A DNA stretch of 64,000 nucleotides from Erythrophleum ivorense (taxonomy: Eukaryota > Streptophyta > Magnoliopsida > Fabales > Fabaceae): positions 5,337,958 to 5,401,957 of the forward strand of contig JAIUCV010000023.1 in NCBI GenBank assembly GCA_026724425.1, written 5' to 3'. Shown one piece after another: positions 37,673 through 50,360 of the stretch. A model generated the notes under the pieces. That model was not told the origin of the DNA, did not search any database, and saw only the letters and a program-made list of their open reading frames with translations. The translations under genes and the position numbers were made by a program. Every line of letters starts with the position of its first letter. Positions within the stretch are counted from its first letter, which is position 1.

Positions 37673-38437
37673 TGTCACATTCTGAATTTTCTATAACTGT
37701 TAACGTAACCCACGTTAATTCACTCAGTCAAATAGCATGGAAGGAAGGGATTTTAATTATTTTAATTACACCCATTTGATACTATCACCACACAAGAGCA
37801 TAAGCATTCACTTGGTTACTTAGAATTATGTTTAGTTGTGGGAATTGGCATAGATTGCATGGACTCCTTTGTTATATAACCTAGAGTAGAGACACCTAGC
37901 AAGCAACTGGGGAGAACCCGTGAAATTCCTAAATAAATAAACCCCATGCAGCTAACCATTATGTTTACACCGTAGCATATATAGATGTGTGGCATTTGGT
38001 GTTATCTTTGGCCGTGGGAATTAGTATGGAAATTGCATGTAAAGGAATAGCTTATATGATCTAAAACAGAGATGTCTATCCTACTCAGTGGAGAAGTAAG
38101 TGCGAGAGAAAAATTAAGAATAAAAACCCCTACACCTCATGCTTACACTATATATATATGTGTGTGTGTGTGTGTCCATAAATTATACTCCAATCTTACT
38201 CATAATTTGCATTGCCATGGGGATTAGGCATCATACACAATTTGTATATTAGTTGAAAGTGATATATATATATATATACATTAATTGACCATGGCTTGCT
38301 TCTTCCTTGGATGTGGGAAATTACTACCAATGCCACCTCGTGCTTCCATGTGTAAGGCGTGTAAGTATATGTGGTAGATGATATTTGATTACATTAGGTA
38401 GTACATTCAGCTGTGGAGGAGCTAGGAATGAAGGTTG

Positions 38438-38549
38438 CATGTAAATGAATGGCTTAAGTAATTTAGAATGAGGACACCTCATGCTTGCACCACCATGTAA
38501 ATGAATAGCTTAAGTAAGTTAGAATGAGGACACCTCATGCTTGCACCAC
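38438..38549. repeat. 56-bp tandem duplication inside the 5' LTR
   Basis: Two copies of CATGTAAATGAAT(G/A)GCTTAAG ... GCTTGCACCAC, period 56 bp; the same pair lies at 46212-46323 in the 3' LTR, so it predates the insertion. Confidence 0.9.
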
Positions 38550-39961
38550 CCACCTTCATATATACATATTCAATTGTGATTTGCTAATGCCGTATTTGGT
38601 TTGATAGCAGGAGTTAAATATTTCCTTTAATATATAGTTTAAATGAGAGTAAGACACATATCTGCTGCCACCTAACAATTGCACTGAGTCAAGGAATTGT
38701 GATTTGCCCTCATGCCACCTAATAGCGGTGAAAAAGCAAGAGCTGTCCGTTGCATTAATTACCATTCACCTTAACACATTTTAGGCTGAGGTAAGTAGTG
38801 GGAAGAAGGGAGAAAATTCGGACAGCCATAGAAGAGGAGAGAAGAGAAGATAAACCAAAGTACAAGGACTCCATAAAGGGTAAGTTCTAAGTTGCTTCCT
38901 TGTTCTGGACTGAAATATTTTGCCTTTGTAGAATTCGTTAGAAAAGGATTTTGAAGCCAAAATTTTTATAATAGGTTGCCCCTCCCTTATACTTGAAATC
39001 TGGAAAATTACGGAATTTTTGGAACAAGGTAAATCAAAGAAACAACCCACTAATTCAATTTAGCTTCTGTACGGGACAGCTTGGGGCTGATTTCATAAAG
39101 AATTTTGTGAAATGGGTGAATGAAGGAATTAGTGCATGAAATTTGGTGGGGAGGTAGCTAAGACGTATAACTTTGGGTCTGCAAAGTCTTAGAATTTTCT
39201 GGGCTCATTTGATAGGATAACAAAGCCAGAAACAGCAAGGGCAGTGTACGGCAAGCTCAACTGAGGTAGTGACCAAAACAGTAGGAGTTCAGGGGCTATC
39301 CCTGGGAATTCTTGAAAACTGTTTCTGTGGCTTATAATTAACATAATAAGGGGTCCCTCTACCAATTTTTATGATTTTTGGAGGTCATTTAATGGAGGAA
39401 AGAAATTTCACAAAAACAGGTCCGAAAATGTAGTTAGATTGAGACTAGAGTAGCTTTTGTTTCTTACTAGTTTAGTGTGAATTTGTATGGTGAATTAGAG
39501 AATCAAACTTGAAAATAAGGACTAAGGATTTAGCTTTATAGCACTGGACCACACATGAATAACTTAGATAGTAACTAATTAATGAGAAGGAAAAGAAAAC
39601 GAAGATGTGATTGTTTACAATTAGGAATTCCAATAGTTAACTAACGAAAGGGGTTTAGGAATTTTGTACAGAGGGATTAGTAATTTAATTGCAATGTAAA
39701 TATTAACCATGACTCATTGTTAATTAAGACAATGCATGATTGAAATTTAGGAAGGCCATTGGGACAACCAGAGCTAAGGAATAACGTGACAAAACGACGG
39801 TGATGAAACAGGTAGTTAACACTGTACTCATTTTGCTATTTATGTTAATGCACTGGATGAAATCCTGAAGTCCCTATGCTGTGTTTGGTTGCATGTATAT
39901 CTACTAAGATGACTCTTTATGAGTACTAGATTGCTGTTATTGGCCAATAACCGAAGCACGG

Positions 39962-40021
39962 TAGCCTAACGAATGAGAATATGCTACTACCTAGCCTAAC
40001 AAATGAGAATATGCTGCTACT
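39962..40021. repeat. 30-bp tandem duplication inside the 5' LTR
   Basis: Two copies of TAGCCTAAC(G/A)AATGAGAATA followed by TGCT(A/G)CTAC. Also present in the 3' LTR near 47737-47796. Confidence 0.85.
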
Positions 40022-40718
40022 TAGATATTACATGCTCTGACACCAAAGTATGCATCAAATGTATCCTGGATAGTAATCCGTGCTATCTATATGTGTGTTT
40101 CTTGAGTACATTATTAGCTACTAGGATTTTATCTCATTATAAACTGACCATTTTACAGGTATTAACTATGCTATGAATGGAGCCAGACAAATAGAGAATG
40201 AACAAACTGACTAATAGGTTACATACTGACTGTAATTGGTCTTATGAATCCTTTGAACAAGGGTTGAATGTAAAGTCTGACTCTAGTGAGGATGTAACAT
40301 TGTAGTGTTAATCTCTCTTTTGATTTGTCTAAATATTACACATGAGAAATTTACCGTAAGTTAACTATGATGTTTATTAGGGCTACCGAACTCCCTGTAC
40401 AAGTAAACTCTTATATTTGCATTTGCATGAAATTGATTATTATAACCATGGAAGTAGTTCTAGCATATTAACATTATCAACTTATGATTTTCTTGTGAAA
40501 ACGATGATGGTTGTCTAGGTATGACAATTATCCTTCTAGGTCTAGGATCTTGTTGATAGAATTTTGGACTCTACACTATGGAATTAAAGACCTTGTAAAC
40601 AGGATCTTGGATTTTGCCTTGTAAAACTTAAGACCTTGTCAACAGGGTCTACTGTTAGTAGTACAAGATCCTTTCATATGGTAAGTTATAGCGTATGCAT
40701 AGTGTAGGTGTGACAATT

Positions 40719-40730
40719 TGGTATCAGAGC
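40719..40730 (+). promoter_or_regulatory. Primer binding site, initiator tRNA-Met
   Basis: TGGTATCAGAGC lies 3 bp after the 5' LTR and is the standard complement of the 3' end of plant initiator tRNA-Met, where minus-strand DNA synthesis starts. Intact. Confidence 0.95.
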
Positions 40731-40891
40731 AATGATTCAGGAAACTTGTGCTTATTAGGGGACATTGTTATGACCTTTTGACATGTTAAATCTTTGGTTC
40801 ATATAGGTCCTACTTTTTAGGCATTATGGACTAAGTAACTCATTTGGTTTATTGTTTTCTCTATATATGAATTTATGAGTGGTAGGTTAAC

Positions 40892-43800
40892 ATGGCCTCA
40901 AGAAGAACACAAACTGAGATCTTAGAAGAATTAACTGCCACTATACAGTCGATGTCAGATAAGCTAGAAGAACAGGCAGTTAAGCAAGCTGCTACTGCTG
41001 AGGCACTAGAACCGGTGCAGGAAACCTTGAGGAAGAGTGATGAGGGTAGAAATGTGGAGAAAAACCCTATTGAAGTATATGAGCCAACAGAAAACTGTAA
41101 GGCACATCAGGAAAAGAAACCTGGGTCCAACCCTATACTCTCAATTTTATCCCATTTTAGAAAAGCCCATCCCCCAATATTTCAAGGAGAGTATGATCCC
41201 ACTAAGGCAGAACGATGGATTATGCAGTTAGAAAAAATATTCAGGGTTATGGATTGTACCTCAGAATAAAAAGCCCTGCTGGCCACTTATATGTTTGAAG
41301 GAGAAGCTGAATTTTAGTGGAAGAGTGTGGAGAGAACCTTGATAGCCAGAGGGATGCCGCTTAACTGGGAAACCTTTCAAAGGGTGTTTTACGAGAAGTT
41401 TTTTCCCCTCTCAATGAGAAACCGAAAGGAAGTAGAATTTATGAAGTTAGTATAGGGTGATATGATAGTGGACCATTACGTAGCTAAACATGTGGAGTTA
41501 TCCAGATTTTCTTCTTATTTGAGAGAGCATGATGATGAGGCCTGGAGTGCTTCTAAACTAGAACAGGGACTTCGACTAGATATCAGGGAGAGAGTGATCA
41601 CCCACAGACAGAGGAACTTTGAGGAGCTAGTGGAAATTTGTAGGTTGGCAGAAGAAAGTATACGGGATACAGAGGTAGAAAGGAGGAGAATACAGTCAGA
41701 AAAGAAAGAGAGAGAAAATAATACTTTTAAGAGAGGGAGTGGGGGACGAGTCTAGAATAAGAAACCTAGAAGGGGTGGAGAACAATTTAGAGGAAAACAG
41801 CAAGGTCAGGGTTCTGTAGATAAGATATATGATAAATGTGGTAAAAACCACAAATACAGTCCCTGCAAAGCCAGTAAGAATGTGTGTTTTAGATGTGGAC
41901 AGCTAGGACACTTCTCTCGAGATTGCAAAGTCCAGAAGGAATCAGCCCCAGTAGCTAGACCACAGATGCAAGGGCCAGTATTTGCTCTGACTCACCAAGA
42001 GGCAGCTCAGTCGCCTAGTTTGATCCAAGGTACAGTTTTAATTAATAATTGTATTGTAAATGCACTATTTGACTCTGGGGCAACCCACTCATTCATTTCA
42101 TATGATTGTGCTAAGAGTCTGGATTTGAAAGTCAACATGCTACCATTTTCGTTGTCTATAACTACCCCTACCGGTGGATCTGTTGTTACTTCTGATGCAT
42201 GTTTAAATTGTGCAATTCAATTTGATAAACGATCCACTACTTTTGACCTAGTATGCATTCCCATGACTGGAATTGATCTTATTATTGGCATGGATTGGTT
42301 ATCTACAAATAATGTTATCCTTGATTGTTCTCGTAAATTGGTCTCATTGCCTGTTTGTGTTTCAAATTCTAAATCTTTCCATGAGTTTCCTATATTATCC
42401 ACTACCCAGGCTAAGAGTTACCTTAGGAAAGGTTGTCAGGGGTTTTTAGTCTTCTTTTCTTTGTAAGTTGAGGTGAAAGAGGGACTAAAAACCATACTAG
42501 TGGTTAGAGATTTCCTCGAAGTGTTTCCTACTAAAGTTAGTGGTCTTCCTCCTGATAGAGAATTAGAATTTTTCATTGACTTAGTGCCTGGAACTAGTCC
42601 TATATCTAGAGCACCCTATAGGATGGCCCCAGCTGAGTTAGCCGAACTGAAAAAGCAACTAGAGGAACTGTTAGAAAAAGGTTTCATTAAACCTAATGTG
42701 TTTCCGTGGGGTGCGCCAGTTTTATTTTTAAAGAAGAAAGATGGGAGCATGAGATTGTGCATAGATTATAGGCAGCTAAACAAAGTGACTATAAATAATA
42801 AGTATCCACTGCCTAGGATAGATGACCTCTTAGATCAACTAACAGGAGCCTCCATTTTCTCTAAGATAGACTTAAGGTCAGGATACCACCAATTAAGAAT
42901 CAAAGCGGAGGACATTCCAAAAACTACCTTTAGAACCAGGTATGGACATTATGAATTTCTTGTTATGCCTTTTAGTTTGACCAATGCCCCAGCTATTTTT
43001 ATGGATTATATGAATAGAATTTTTAGGTCCTACTTGGACCAATTTGTGGTTGTTTTCATAGATGATATTTTTATTTATTCTAGAAGTGTAGAGGAACATG
43101 AGAAACACCTTAGGAGTGTCCTTCAAATTTTGAAAGAGAAATAACTATTTGCTAAACTCAGTAAGTGCGAGTTTTGGTTGAGGGAAGTACAATTCTTAGG
43201 GCATGTAATCTTTGAAAGAGGGGTAGCAGTGGACCCTAACAAAATAGAAGCAGTAGTGAATTGGGAAAGACCTAAAACTATCACAGAGGTTAAGAGTTTT
43301 CTAAGATTAGCTGGGTACTATAGGAGGTTCATCAAAGGATTTTCTCAGTTAGTTACGCCTTTGACTAGATTAACCCAGAAGGACCAACCATTTATTTGGG
43401 ATGATAAATGTGAAGAGAGATTTCAGGAGTTGAAAACCAGATTGACTTCTACACCCATCTTAGTGATACCAGATCCCTAAAAACCTTTCATAGTATACAG
43501 CGATGCTTCTAAGAAAGGGTTGGGATGTGTCTTAATGCAAGAGGGTAGAGTAGTCGCCTATGCCTCTAGATAATTGAGACCCCAAGAGGAGAACTACCCT
43601 ACCCATGACTTAGAATTAGCAGCCATTGTGTTTGCCTTAAAAATTTGGAGACATTAGTTATATGGGGCATCATTTGAGGTTTGTAGTGATCATAAAAGTT
43701 TGAAATACCTTTTTGACCAGAAGGAATTGAACATGAGACAGAGGAGGTGGATGAAATTTCTTAAAGATTATGATTTCATCCTTAAGTATCACTCGAGCAA

Positions 43801-45385
43801 AGCAAACATAGTTGGAGATGCCTTAAGCAGAAAGTCCATACATGTGTCACTTATGATGCTTAGGGAACAAAAACTGATAAAGGATTTTAAGGACCTAACC
43901 CTTTCTATCTCCCTACACCCTGGTAGCCTTTCAGTGAGCGAGTTGAGGATTCATAGTGACCTACGAGACCAAATTAAAGATGCCCAAGCTTCTAATGAGT
44001 TCTTAGGAAAGCTTAAGAGACACATAAGCCAAGGGAAGTCCAAAGAATTTTGGGAATCTGAGGATGGATTGATTTGGTACAAAGGATAGATTGTGTGTTC
44101 CTGAGAAAAGAGAATTGAGGGACACTATCTTGGCAGAAGCCTATAGAAGCAAATACACCTTACACCCAGGCACCACGAAGATGTATCAGGATCTTAAAAA
44201 GAATTTTTGGTGGCCTGGCATAAAATCAGAAATTGCCCAATACATGTCTAAGTGCTTCTGTCAGAGAGTGAAGGTAGAACACCAAAGACCTGCAGGAATG
44301 TTACAGCCCTTAGAAATCCCTGAATGGAAATGGGACAGTATCTCTATGGATTTTGTTATGGGCTTACCTAAGACATTCTCAGGATATGACTCCATTTGGG
44401 TAATAGTGGATAGATTAACCAAATCTATTCACTTCTTACCATTTAAGTCTACCTACACCACAGATAAACTAGCTCAGCTTTATGTGAGTGAGATTGTGAG
44501 ACTTCATGGAGTGCCTGTTAGTATTATTTCGGATAGAGACCCTAAGTTTGTATCTAAATTTTGGATGTCTCTTCATCAAACTTTAGGTACCCAATTGAAA
44601 TTTAGTACTGCCTATCACCCTTAAACAGACAGCCGAACAGAGAGGACTATTCAAACTTTGGAAGATATGCTTAGGTCATGTGTCTTAGAGTTTAAAGGGA
44701 ACTGGGATGTATACTTACCTTTAACAAAATTTGTATATAATAATAGTTACCATTCCAGTATCCAAATGGCACCATTTGAAGCCCTTTATGGGAAAAATTG
44801 TAGATCTCCCTTGTGTTGGGTTAAACTGGGAGAAATGAGACTTTTAAGGCCAGAGATAGTGGACCAGACATGCAGACACATAGAAATCATTAGGAAAAGG
44901 CTGCTAGCTACTCAAAGTAGGCAGAAGAGCTATGCTGACCAAAGGAAACAACCTTTAGAATTCAAAATTGGTGACCACGTATTTCTTAGATAACTCCAAT
45001 CACAGCAGTGGGTCGATCCTTGAAATCCAAGAAACTCAGCCCCCGTTACATGGGTCCTTGCCAAATTCTAGATCGGATAGGACCAGTAGCCTACAGACTT
45101 GCCCTTCCTCCAAATCTTTCTTAGATTCATAATGTTTTCCATGTCTCCTAGTTAAAGAAATATCAACCAGATCCTTCGCACATCATAGAGCATGAATTAG
45201 TGCATTTACAACACAATTTGTCCTATGTTGTAGAACCAAAGGAAATAATAGACAGGCAGATCAAACGATTAAGGAACAAGAGTATCTCACTAGTTAAAGT
45301 GGTCTGGAAAGGGCTATCCTTAGACGAAGCTACTTGGGAGACAGCAAGAGACATGAGGAAGCATTATCCGACATTATTTGCATAA
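40892..45385 (+). pseudogene. Tekay/Del chromovirus gag-pol, broken by stops and frameshifts
   Basis: One continuous gag-pol frame of about 1,500 codons starting with ATG at 40892. Gag runs to about 41880 and ends in a CCHC knuckle (C-F-R-C-G-Q-L-G-H-F-S-R-D-C, 41883-41924). Protease has D-S-G-A-T-H-S-F at about 42072-42095. RT starts near 42570; its catalytic F-I-D-D-I is near 43057-43072. RNase H Y-S-D-A-S is at 43496-43510. Integrase has a zinc-finger region (its first His is now Tyr, near 44143; the C-x2-C is damaged near 44250) and a retained D, D and E. The C-terminal chromodomain (about 45225-45385: V-V-W-K-G, then E-A-T-W-E) marks the Tekay/Del clade. Lesions: stops at 41267, 41315, 41453, 41753, 42464, 43142, 43478, 43571, 43655, 44622, 45122 and 45149; one inserted T near 44087; one base lost near 44991. 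Not functional. Confidence 0.95.
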
Positions 45386-45417
45386 GGTACGTAAATTTTT
45401 TAGGACAAAAATTTTTA

Positions 45418-45429
45418 ACGGGGAAGGAA
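45418..45429 (+). promoter_or_regulatory. Polypurine tract of the chromovirus
   Basis: ACGGGGAAGGAA lies immediately before the 3' LTR, where plus-strand synthesis is primed. It appears intact. Confidence 0.85.
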
Positions 45430-45430
45430 T

Positions 45431-45906
45431 TGTCACATTCCAAACTTTTCGTAACTGTTAACGTAACCCACGTTAATTCACTCAGTCAAATAGCATAGAA
45501 GGAAGGGATTTTACTTATTTTAATTACACCCATTTGACACCATTACCACACAAGAGTATAAGCATTCACTTGGTTACTTGGAATTATGTTTAGTTATGGG
45601 AATTGGCATAGATTGCATGGACTCCTCGGTTATATAACCTAGAGTAGAGACACCTAGCAAGCAACTGGGGAGAACCCGTGAAATTCCTAAATAAATAAAC
45701 CCCATGCACCTAACCATTATGTTTACACCGTAGCATATATAGATGTGTGGCATTTGGTGTTATCTTTGGCCGTGGGAATTAGTATGGAAATTGCATGTAA
45801 AGGAATAGCTTATATGATCTAAAACAGAGATGCCTATCCTACTCAGTGGAGAAGTAAGTGGGAGAGAAAAATTAAGAATAAAAACCCCTACACCTCATGC
45901 GTACAC

Positions 45907-45939
<33 letters not shown>

Positions 45940-48488
45940 CCATAAATTATACTCCAATCTTACTCATAATCTGCATTGCCATGGGGATTAGGCATCATAC
46001 ACAATTTGTATATTAGATGGAAGTGATATATATATATATATATATATATATACATTAATTGACCACGACTTGCTTCTTCCTTGGATGTGGGAAATTACTA
46101 CCAATGCCACCTCGTGCTTCCATGTGTAAGGCGTGTAAGTATATGTGGTAGATGATATTTGATTACATTAGGTAGTACATTCAACTGTGGAGGAGCTAGG
46201 AATGAAGGTTGCATGTAAATGAATGGCTTAAGTAATTTAGAATGAGGACACCTCATGCTTGCACCACCATGTAAATGAATAGCTTAAGTAAGTTAGAATG
46301 AGGACACCTCATGCTTGCACCACCCACCTTCATATATACATATTCAATTGTGATTTGCTAATGCCGTATTTGGTTTGATAGAAGGAGTTAAATATTTCCT
46401 TTAATATATAGTTTAAATGAGAGTAAGACACATATCTGCTGCCACCTAACAATTGCACTGAGTCAAGGAATTGTGATTTGCCCTCATGCCACCTAATAGC
46501 GGTGAAAAAGCAAGAGCTGTCCGTTGCATTAATTACCATTCACCTTAACTCATTTTAGGCTGAGGTAAGTAGTGGGAAGAAGGGAGAAAATTCGGACAGC
46601 CATAGAAGAGGAGAGAAGAGAAGATAAACCAAAGTACAAGGACTCCATAAAGGGTAAGTTCTAAGTTGCTTCCTTGTTCTGGACTGAAATATTTTGCCTT
46701 TGTAGAACTCGTTAGAAAAGGATTTTGAAGCCAAAATTTTTATAATAGGTTGCCCCTCCCTTATACTTGAAATCTGGAAAATTACGGAATTTTTGGAACA
46801 AGGTAAATCAAAGAAACAACCCACTAATTCAATTTAGCTTCTGTATGGGACAGCTTGGGGCTGATTTCATAAAGAATTTTGTGAAATGGGTAAATGAAGG
46901 AATTAGTGCATGAAATTTGGTGGGGAGGTAGCTAAGACGTATAACTTTGGTTCTACAAAGTCTTAGAATTTTCTGGGCTCATTTGATAGGATAACAAAGC
47001 CAGAAACAGCAAGGGCAGTGTACGGCAAGCTCAACTGAGGTAGTGACCAAAACAGTAGGAGTTCAGGGGCTATCCCTGGGAATTCTTGAAAACTGTTTCT
47101 GTGGCTTATAATTAACATAATAAGGGGTCACTCTACCAATTTTTATGATTTTTGGAGGTCATTTAATGGAGGAAAGAAATTTCACAAAAACAGGTCCGAA
47201 AATGTAGTTAGATTGAGACTAGAGTAGCTTTTGTTTCTTACTAGTGTAGTGTGAATTTGTATGGTGAATTAGAGAATCAAACTTGAAAATAAGGACTAAG
47301 GACTTAGCTTTATAGCACTGGCCCACACATGAATAACTTAGATAGTAACTAATTAATGAGAAGGAAAAGAAAACGAAGATGTGATTGTTTATAATTAGGA
47401 ATTCCAATAGTTAGCTAACGAAAGGGTTTAGGAATTTTGTATGGAGGGATTAGTAATTTAATTGCAATGTAAATATTAATCATGACTCATTGTTAATTAA
47501 GATAATGCTTGATTGAAATTTAGGAAGGCCATTGGGACAACCAGAGCTAAGGAATAATGTGACAGAATGACGGTGACAAAACAGGTAGTTAACACTATAC
47601 TCATTTTGCTATTTATGTTAATGCATTGGATGAAATCTCAAAGTCCCTATGTTGTGTTTGGTTGCATGTATATCTACTAAGATGATTCTTTATGAGTACT
47701 AGATTGCTGTTATTGACCAAGAATCAAAGCATGGTAGCCTAACGAATGAGAATATGCTGCTACCTAGCCTAACGAATGAGAATATGCTGCTACTTAGATA
47801 TTATATGCTCCGACACTGAAGTATGCATCGAATGTATCCTGGATAGTAATCCGTGCTATCTATATGTGTGTTTCTTGAGTACATTATTAGCTACTGGGAT
47901 TTTATCTCATTATAAACTGACCATTTTATAGGTATTAACTATGCTACGAATGGAGCCAGACAAATAGAGAATGAACAAACCAACTAATAGGTTACATACT
48001 GACTGTAATTGGTCTTATGAATCCTTTGAACAAGGGTTGAATGTAAAGTCTGACTCCAATGAGGGTGTAACATTGTAGTGTTAATCTATTTTTTGATTTG
48101 TATAAATATTACACATGAGAAATTTATCGTAAGTTAACTGTGATGTTTATTAGGACTACCGAACTCTCTTTACAAGTAAACTCTTATATTTGCATTTGCA
48201 TGAAATTGATTATTATAACCATGGAAGTAGTTCTAGCATATTAACATTATCAACTTATGGTTTTCTTGGAAAACGATGAAGGTTGTTTAGGTATGACAAT
48301 TATCCTTCTAGGTTTAGGATCTTGTTGATAGGATTTTGGACTCTACACTATGGAATTAAAGACTTTGTCGACAAGATCTTAGATTTTTCCTTGTAAAACT
48401 TAAAGACCTTGTCAACAGGGTCTACTATTAGTAGTACACGATCCTTCCATATGGTAAGTTATAGCGTATGCAAAGTGTAGGTGTGACA
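45431..48488 (+). mobile_element. 3' LTR of the chromovirus, 3058 bp
   Basis: TGTCACATTC to GTGTGACA, collinear with the 5' LTR. The length difference is mainly expansion of (TG)n near 45914-45938 and (TA)n near 46027-46052. Followed by TAATC, then the CACTA terminus. Confidence 0.95.
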
Positions 48489-48492
48489 TAAT

Positions 48493-48509
48493 CACTACAA
48501 GAAAAATAG
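48493..48509 (+). repeat. Left terminal inverted repeat of the CACTA element
   Basis: CACTACAAGAAAAATAG; pairs with the right terminus at 53818-53833 over about 16 bp with a few mismatches. Confidence 0.9.
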
Positions 48510-49710
48510 AAATTTTGTGGATAATTCTGTCGCTAAATTAATTAAAGATGAAATTAGTGACGAATTATTTCTGTCGCTAATAAATTAGCGATGAAATTGA
48601 AAATTTTATTACTAATCAGTGACAGAATATTCTATCATTGAAAAGAACTCTGTCACCAATTATGGATATAGCATATTTTGAATTTGCAACAAATTAGCGA
48701 CAAAATTTTTCATCCGTAATTAGTGACGAAATGTTCCGTCAATAATGAATGACAATTTTTTGTTGATAATCAGTGGCAGATTAGCAACGGAATATTCCGT
48801 CAATAATCAATGATGAAATATTTCGTCACTAATCCGTCACAAATTAATGACGAATTAGTAACGACAAATTCTGTAATTGATTATTAATGAAATATTTTAT
48901 CACTAATTAGTGACAGATTAGTGACAAAAATTCGTCACTAATTTATTTATTTTAATTATATTATTATTTTTAAAATATAGCCTCAATATTACTTTACTGT
49001 CTATCTAATAAAATATAATAAAAGTACAATAAAAGAGAGCTAATTGAAATAATACTAATAATAAAATTAGGGCTTAAATGTTTCTCCCTATGCAATAAAG
49101 TAAAATAACACAACAATATTCAATAAAATACATAACTTAAAATGATCCTCAGTCAAATATTTCAAAAACAAATCATAACAATCCTTAACTTAAAATAACA
49201 TGAAGAGAAATAAAATCATATTTATAAATGATGACAATCAAGCCTTGCAGATACATAGGCTTTTTACTAAAGCCTTGCAGATGCAAATTGATCCTTATCA
49301 TAACTCTTTTTCTTTTGTTTGGAGGAGGATGCTTGAGTTGTCTTGTCTTGCTTCTTAAATGCTATGGAATCTACATAGAGAATAAAAAGAAATATAAGAT
49401 GATAAAGAGATAAGTTTAACAACAATAGGTACAAATAATAAAAACAAGTACCCTTTTCCAAATAGCTTGATCTTTGAAAAATTTGCAATAAGGAGCTCAA
49501 TCATTGAGAGTTCAAATCAAAGCAAACAAAAGCAAAGGCAAACCAATATAGTTTCTGAAGCATAAAAAGTTTTAAGGATAACCTATGTTAAAATGAGTGA
49601 ATCAGGGCTAAATAGGAGTAAACACACTTATTTGAAGAAGAAGGATGAAATAAAACCAATTAAATAGTGCAGGGGAACAAAAAAATAAATTTCTACAATA
49701 TGTGTTCATA

Positions 49711-49766
49711 CTCGCTATAGCAAGTTTGAACTCGCTATAGTGAGTATCATCCTCGCAATAGTGAGG
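49711..49766. repeat. Three CTCGCTATAGCGAG-type palindromes, 20-21 bp apart
   Basis: CTCGCTATAGCAAG, CTCGCTATAGTGAG and CCTCGCAATAGTGAGG, centres at 49717.5, 49737.5 and 49758.5. Confidence 0.85.
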
Positions 49767-50202
49767 AAGAATAGAGAACTACACAATCGAATTTCTAAGT
49801 CTACAACACCTGAACAATTGAAAAAACATCCATAGAAAGATACGAATAGCATACCCACAACCATTATTACAATCATAGCAACCTACATTTATCAAATCAA
49901 AGCCATGCAACTTTAACCCTAAGTTCTCAAAGCCATGCAATCTTAAGCAGAAACATGGAGAAAAGAGTGAAGAATCAACATACCTGTCCAAGAAACAAGA
50001 ATTCATGGAAGAAGAAGTGGAGAAGATTGAAAAACTTAGTGATAATGTGTTAATTTAGTCTCCAAGCTTCTTTCCTCCAAATCTCAGCTCCCTTGTGCAT
50101 TTTTCTCTTTAGAAGGTCTCCCCCCAAGCTCTGATTCTCGAAACTCTAGCTGCCCCTCGAGTATTAAACCCAAAAGTTGAAGTTGTGCGTTTTAGTAAAT
50201 GA

Positions 50203-50360
50203 GTCTCGCTATAACGAGGAACACCTCTCACTATTGCAAAATCTTATCAATTCTAGACTCCAAGTTTTTTTGCTACAGCCCACGCTATAGGTAGAAGTTT
50301 CTTGGATTTTGTATGAGCCACGAACTCACTATAGCGAATTGGAATCTTCATTATAGCGAA
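50203..50360. repeat. Palindrome array collinear with the one at 10489-10713
   Basis: Six TCGCTATAGCGA-like copies with centres at about 50211.5, 50233.5, 50275.5, 50287.5, 50331.5 and 50353.5. Spacings are 22, 42, 12, 44 and 22; the first five spacings at 10494.5 onward are 22, 39, 11, 45 and 21. Intervening text is also alike (TTTTGTATG before the fifth copy at both loci). Confidence 0.8.

Larger units (their letters stand above)
37673..40715 (+). mobile_element. 5' LTR of Tekay/Del-type chromovirus, 3043 bp
   Basis: Begins TGTCACATTC and ends GGTGTGACA, so the ends are inverted (TGTCACA/TGTGACA). It pairs with 45431-48488. By eye the two LTRs differ by about 3% plus lengths of (TG)n and (TA)n tracts; the first ~300 bp differ more. 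It contains a 56-bp tandem duplication (38438-38493, 38494-38549) and a 30-bp one (39962-39991, 39992-40021), both also present in the 3' LTR. A GTTATATAACC stretch near 37872 could be the TATA box. The 69- and 89-codon frames at 38556-39050 recur in the other LTR only because the LTRs are duplicates. Confidence 0.95.

Noticed and set aside
38556..39050. Frames recurring at 46330-46824 as conserved genes
   Set aside because: They recur only because they lie in the two copies of one LTR.
40892..45385. TAA/TAG at glutamine positions as stop-codon reassignment
   Set aside because: Plant nuclear code is standard, many intact CAA/CAG remain in the same frame, and two frameshifts show ordinary decay.
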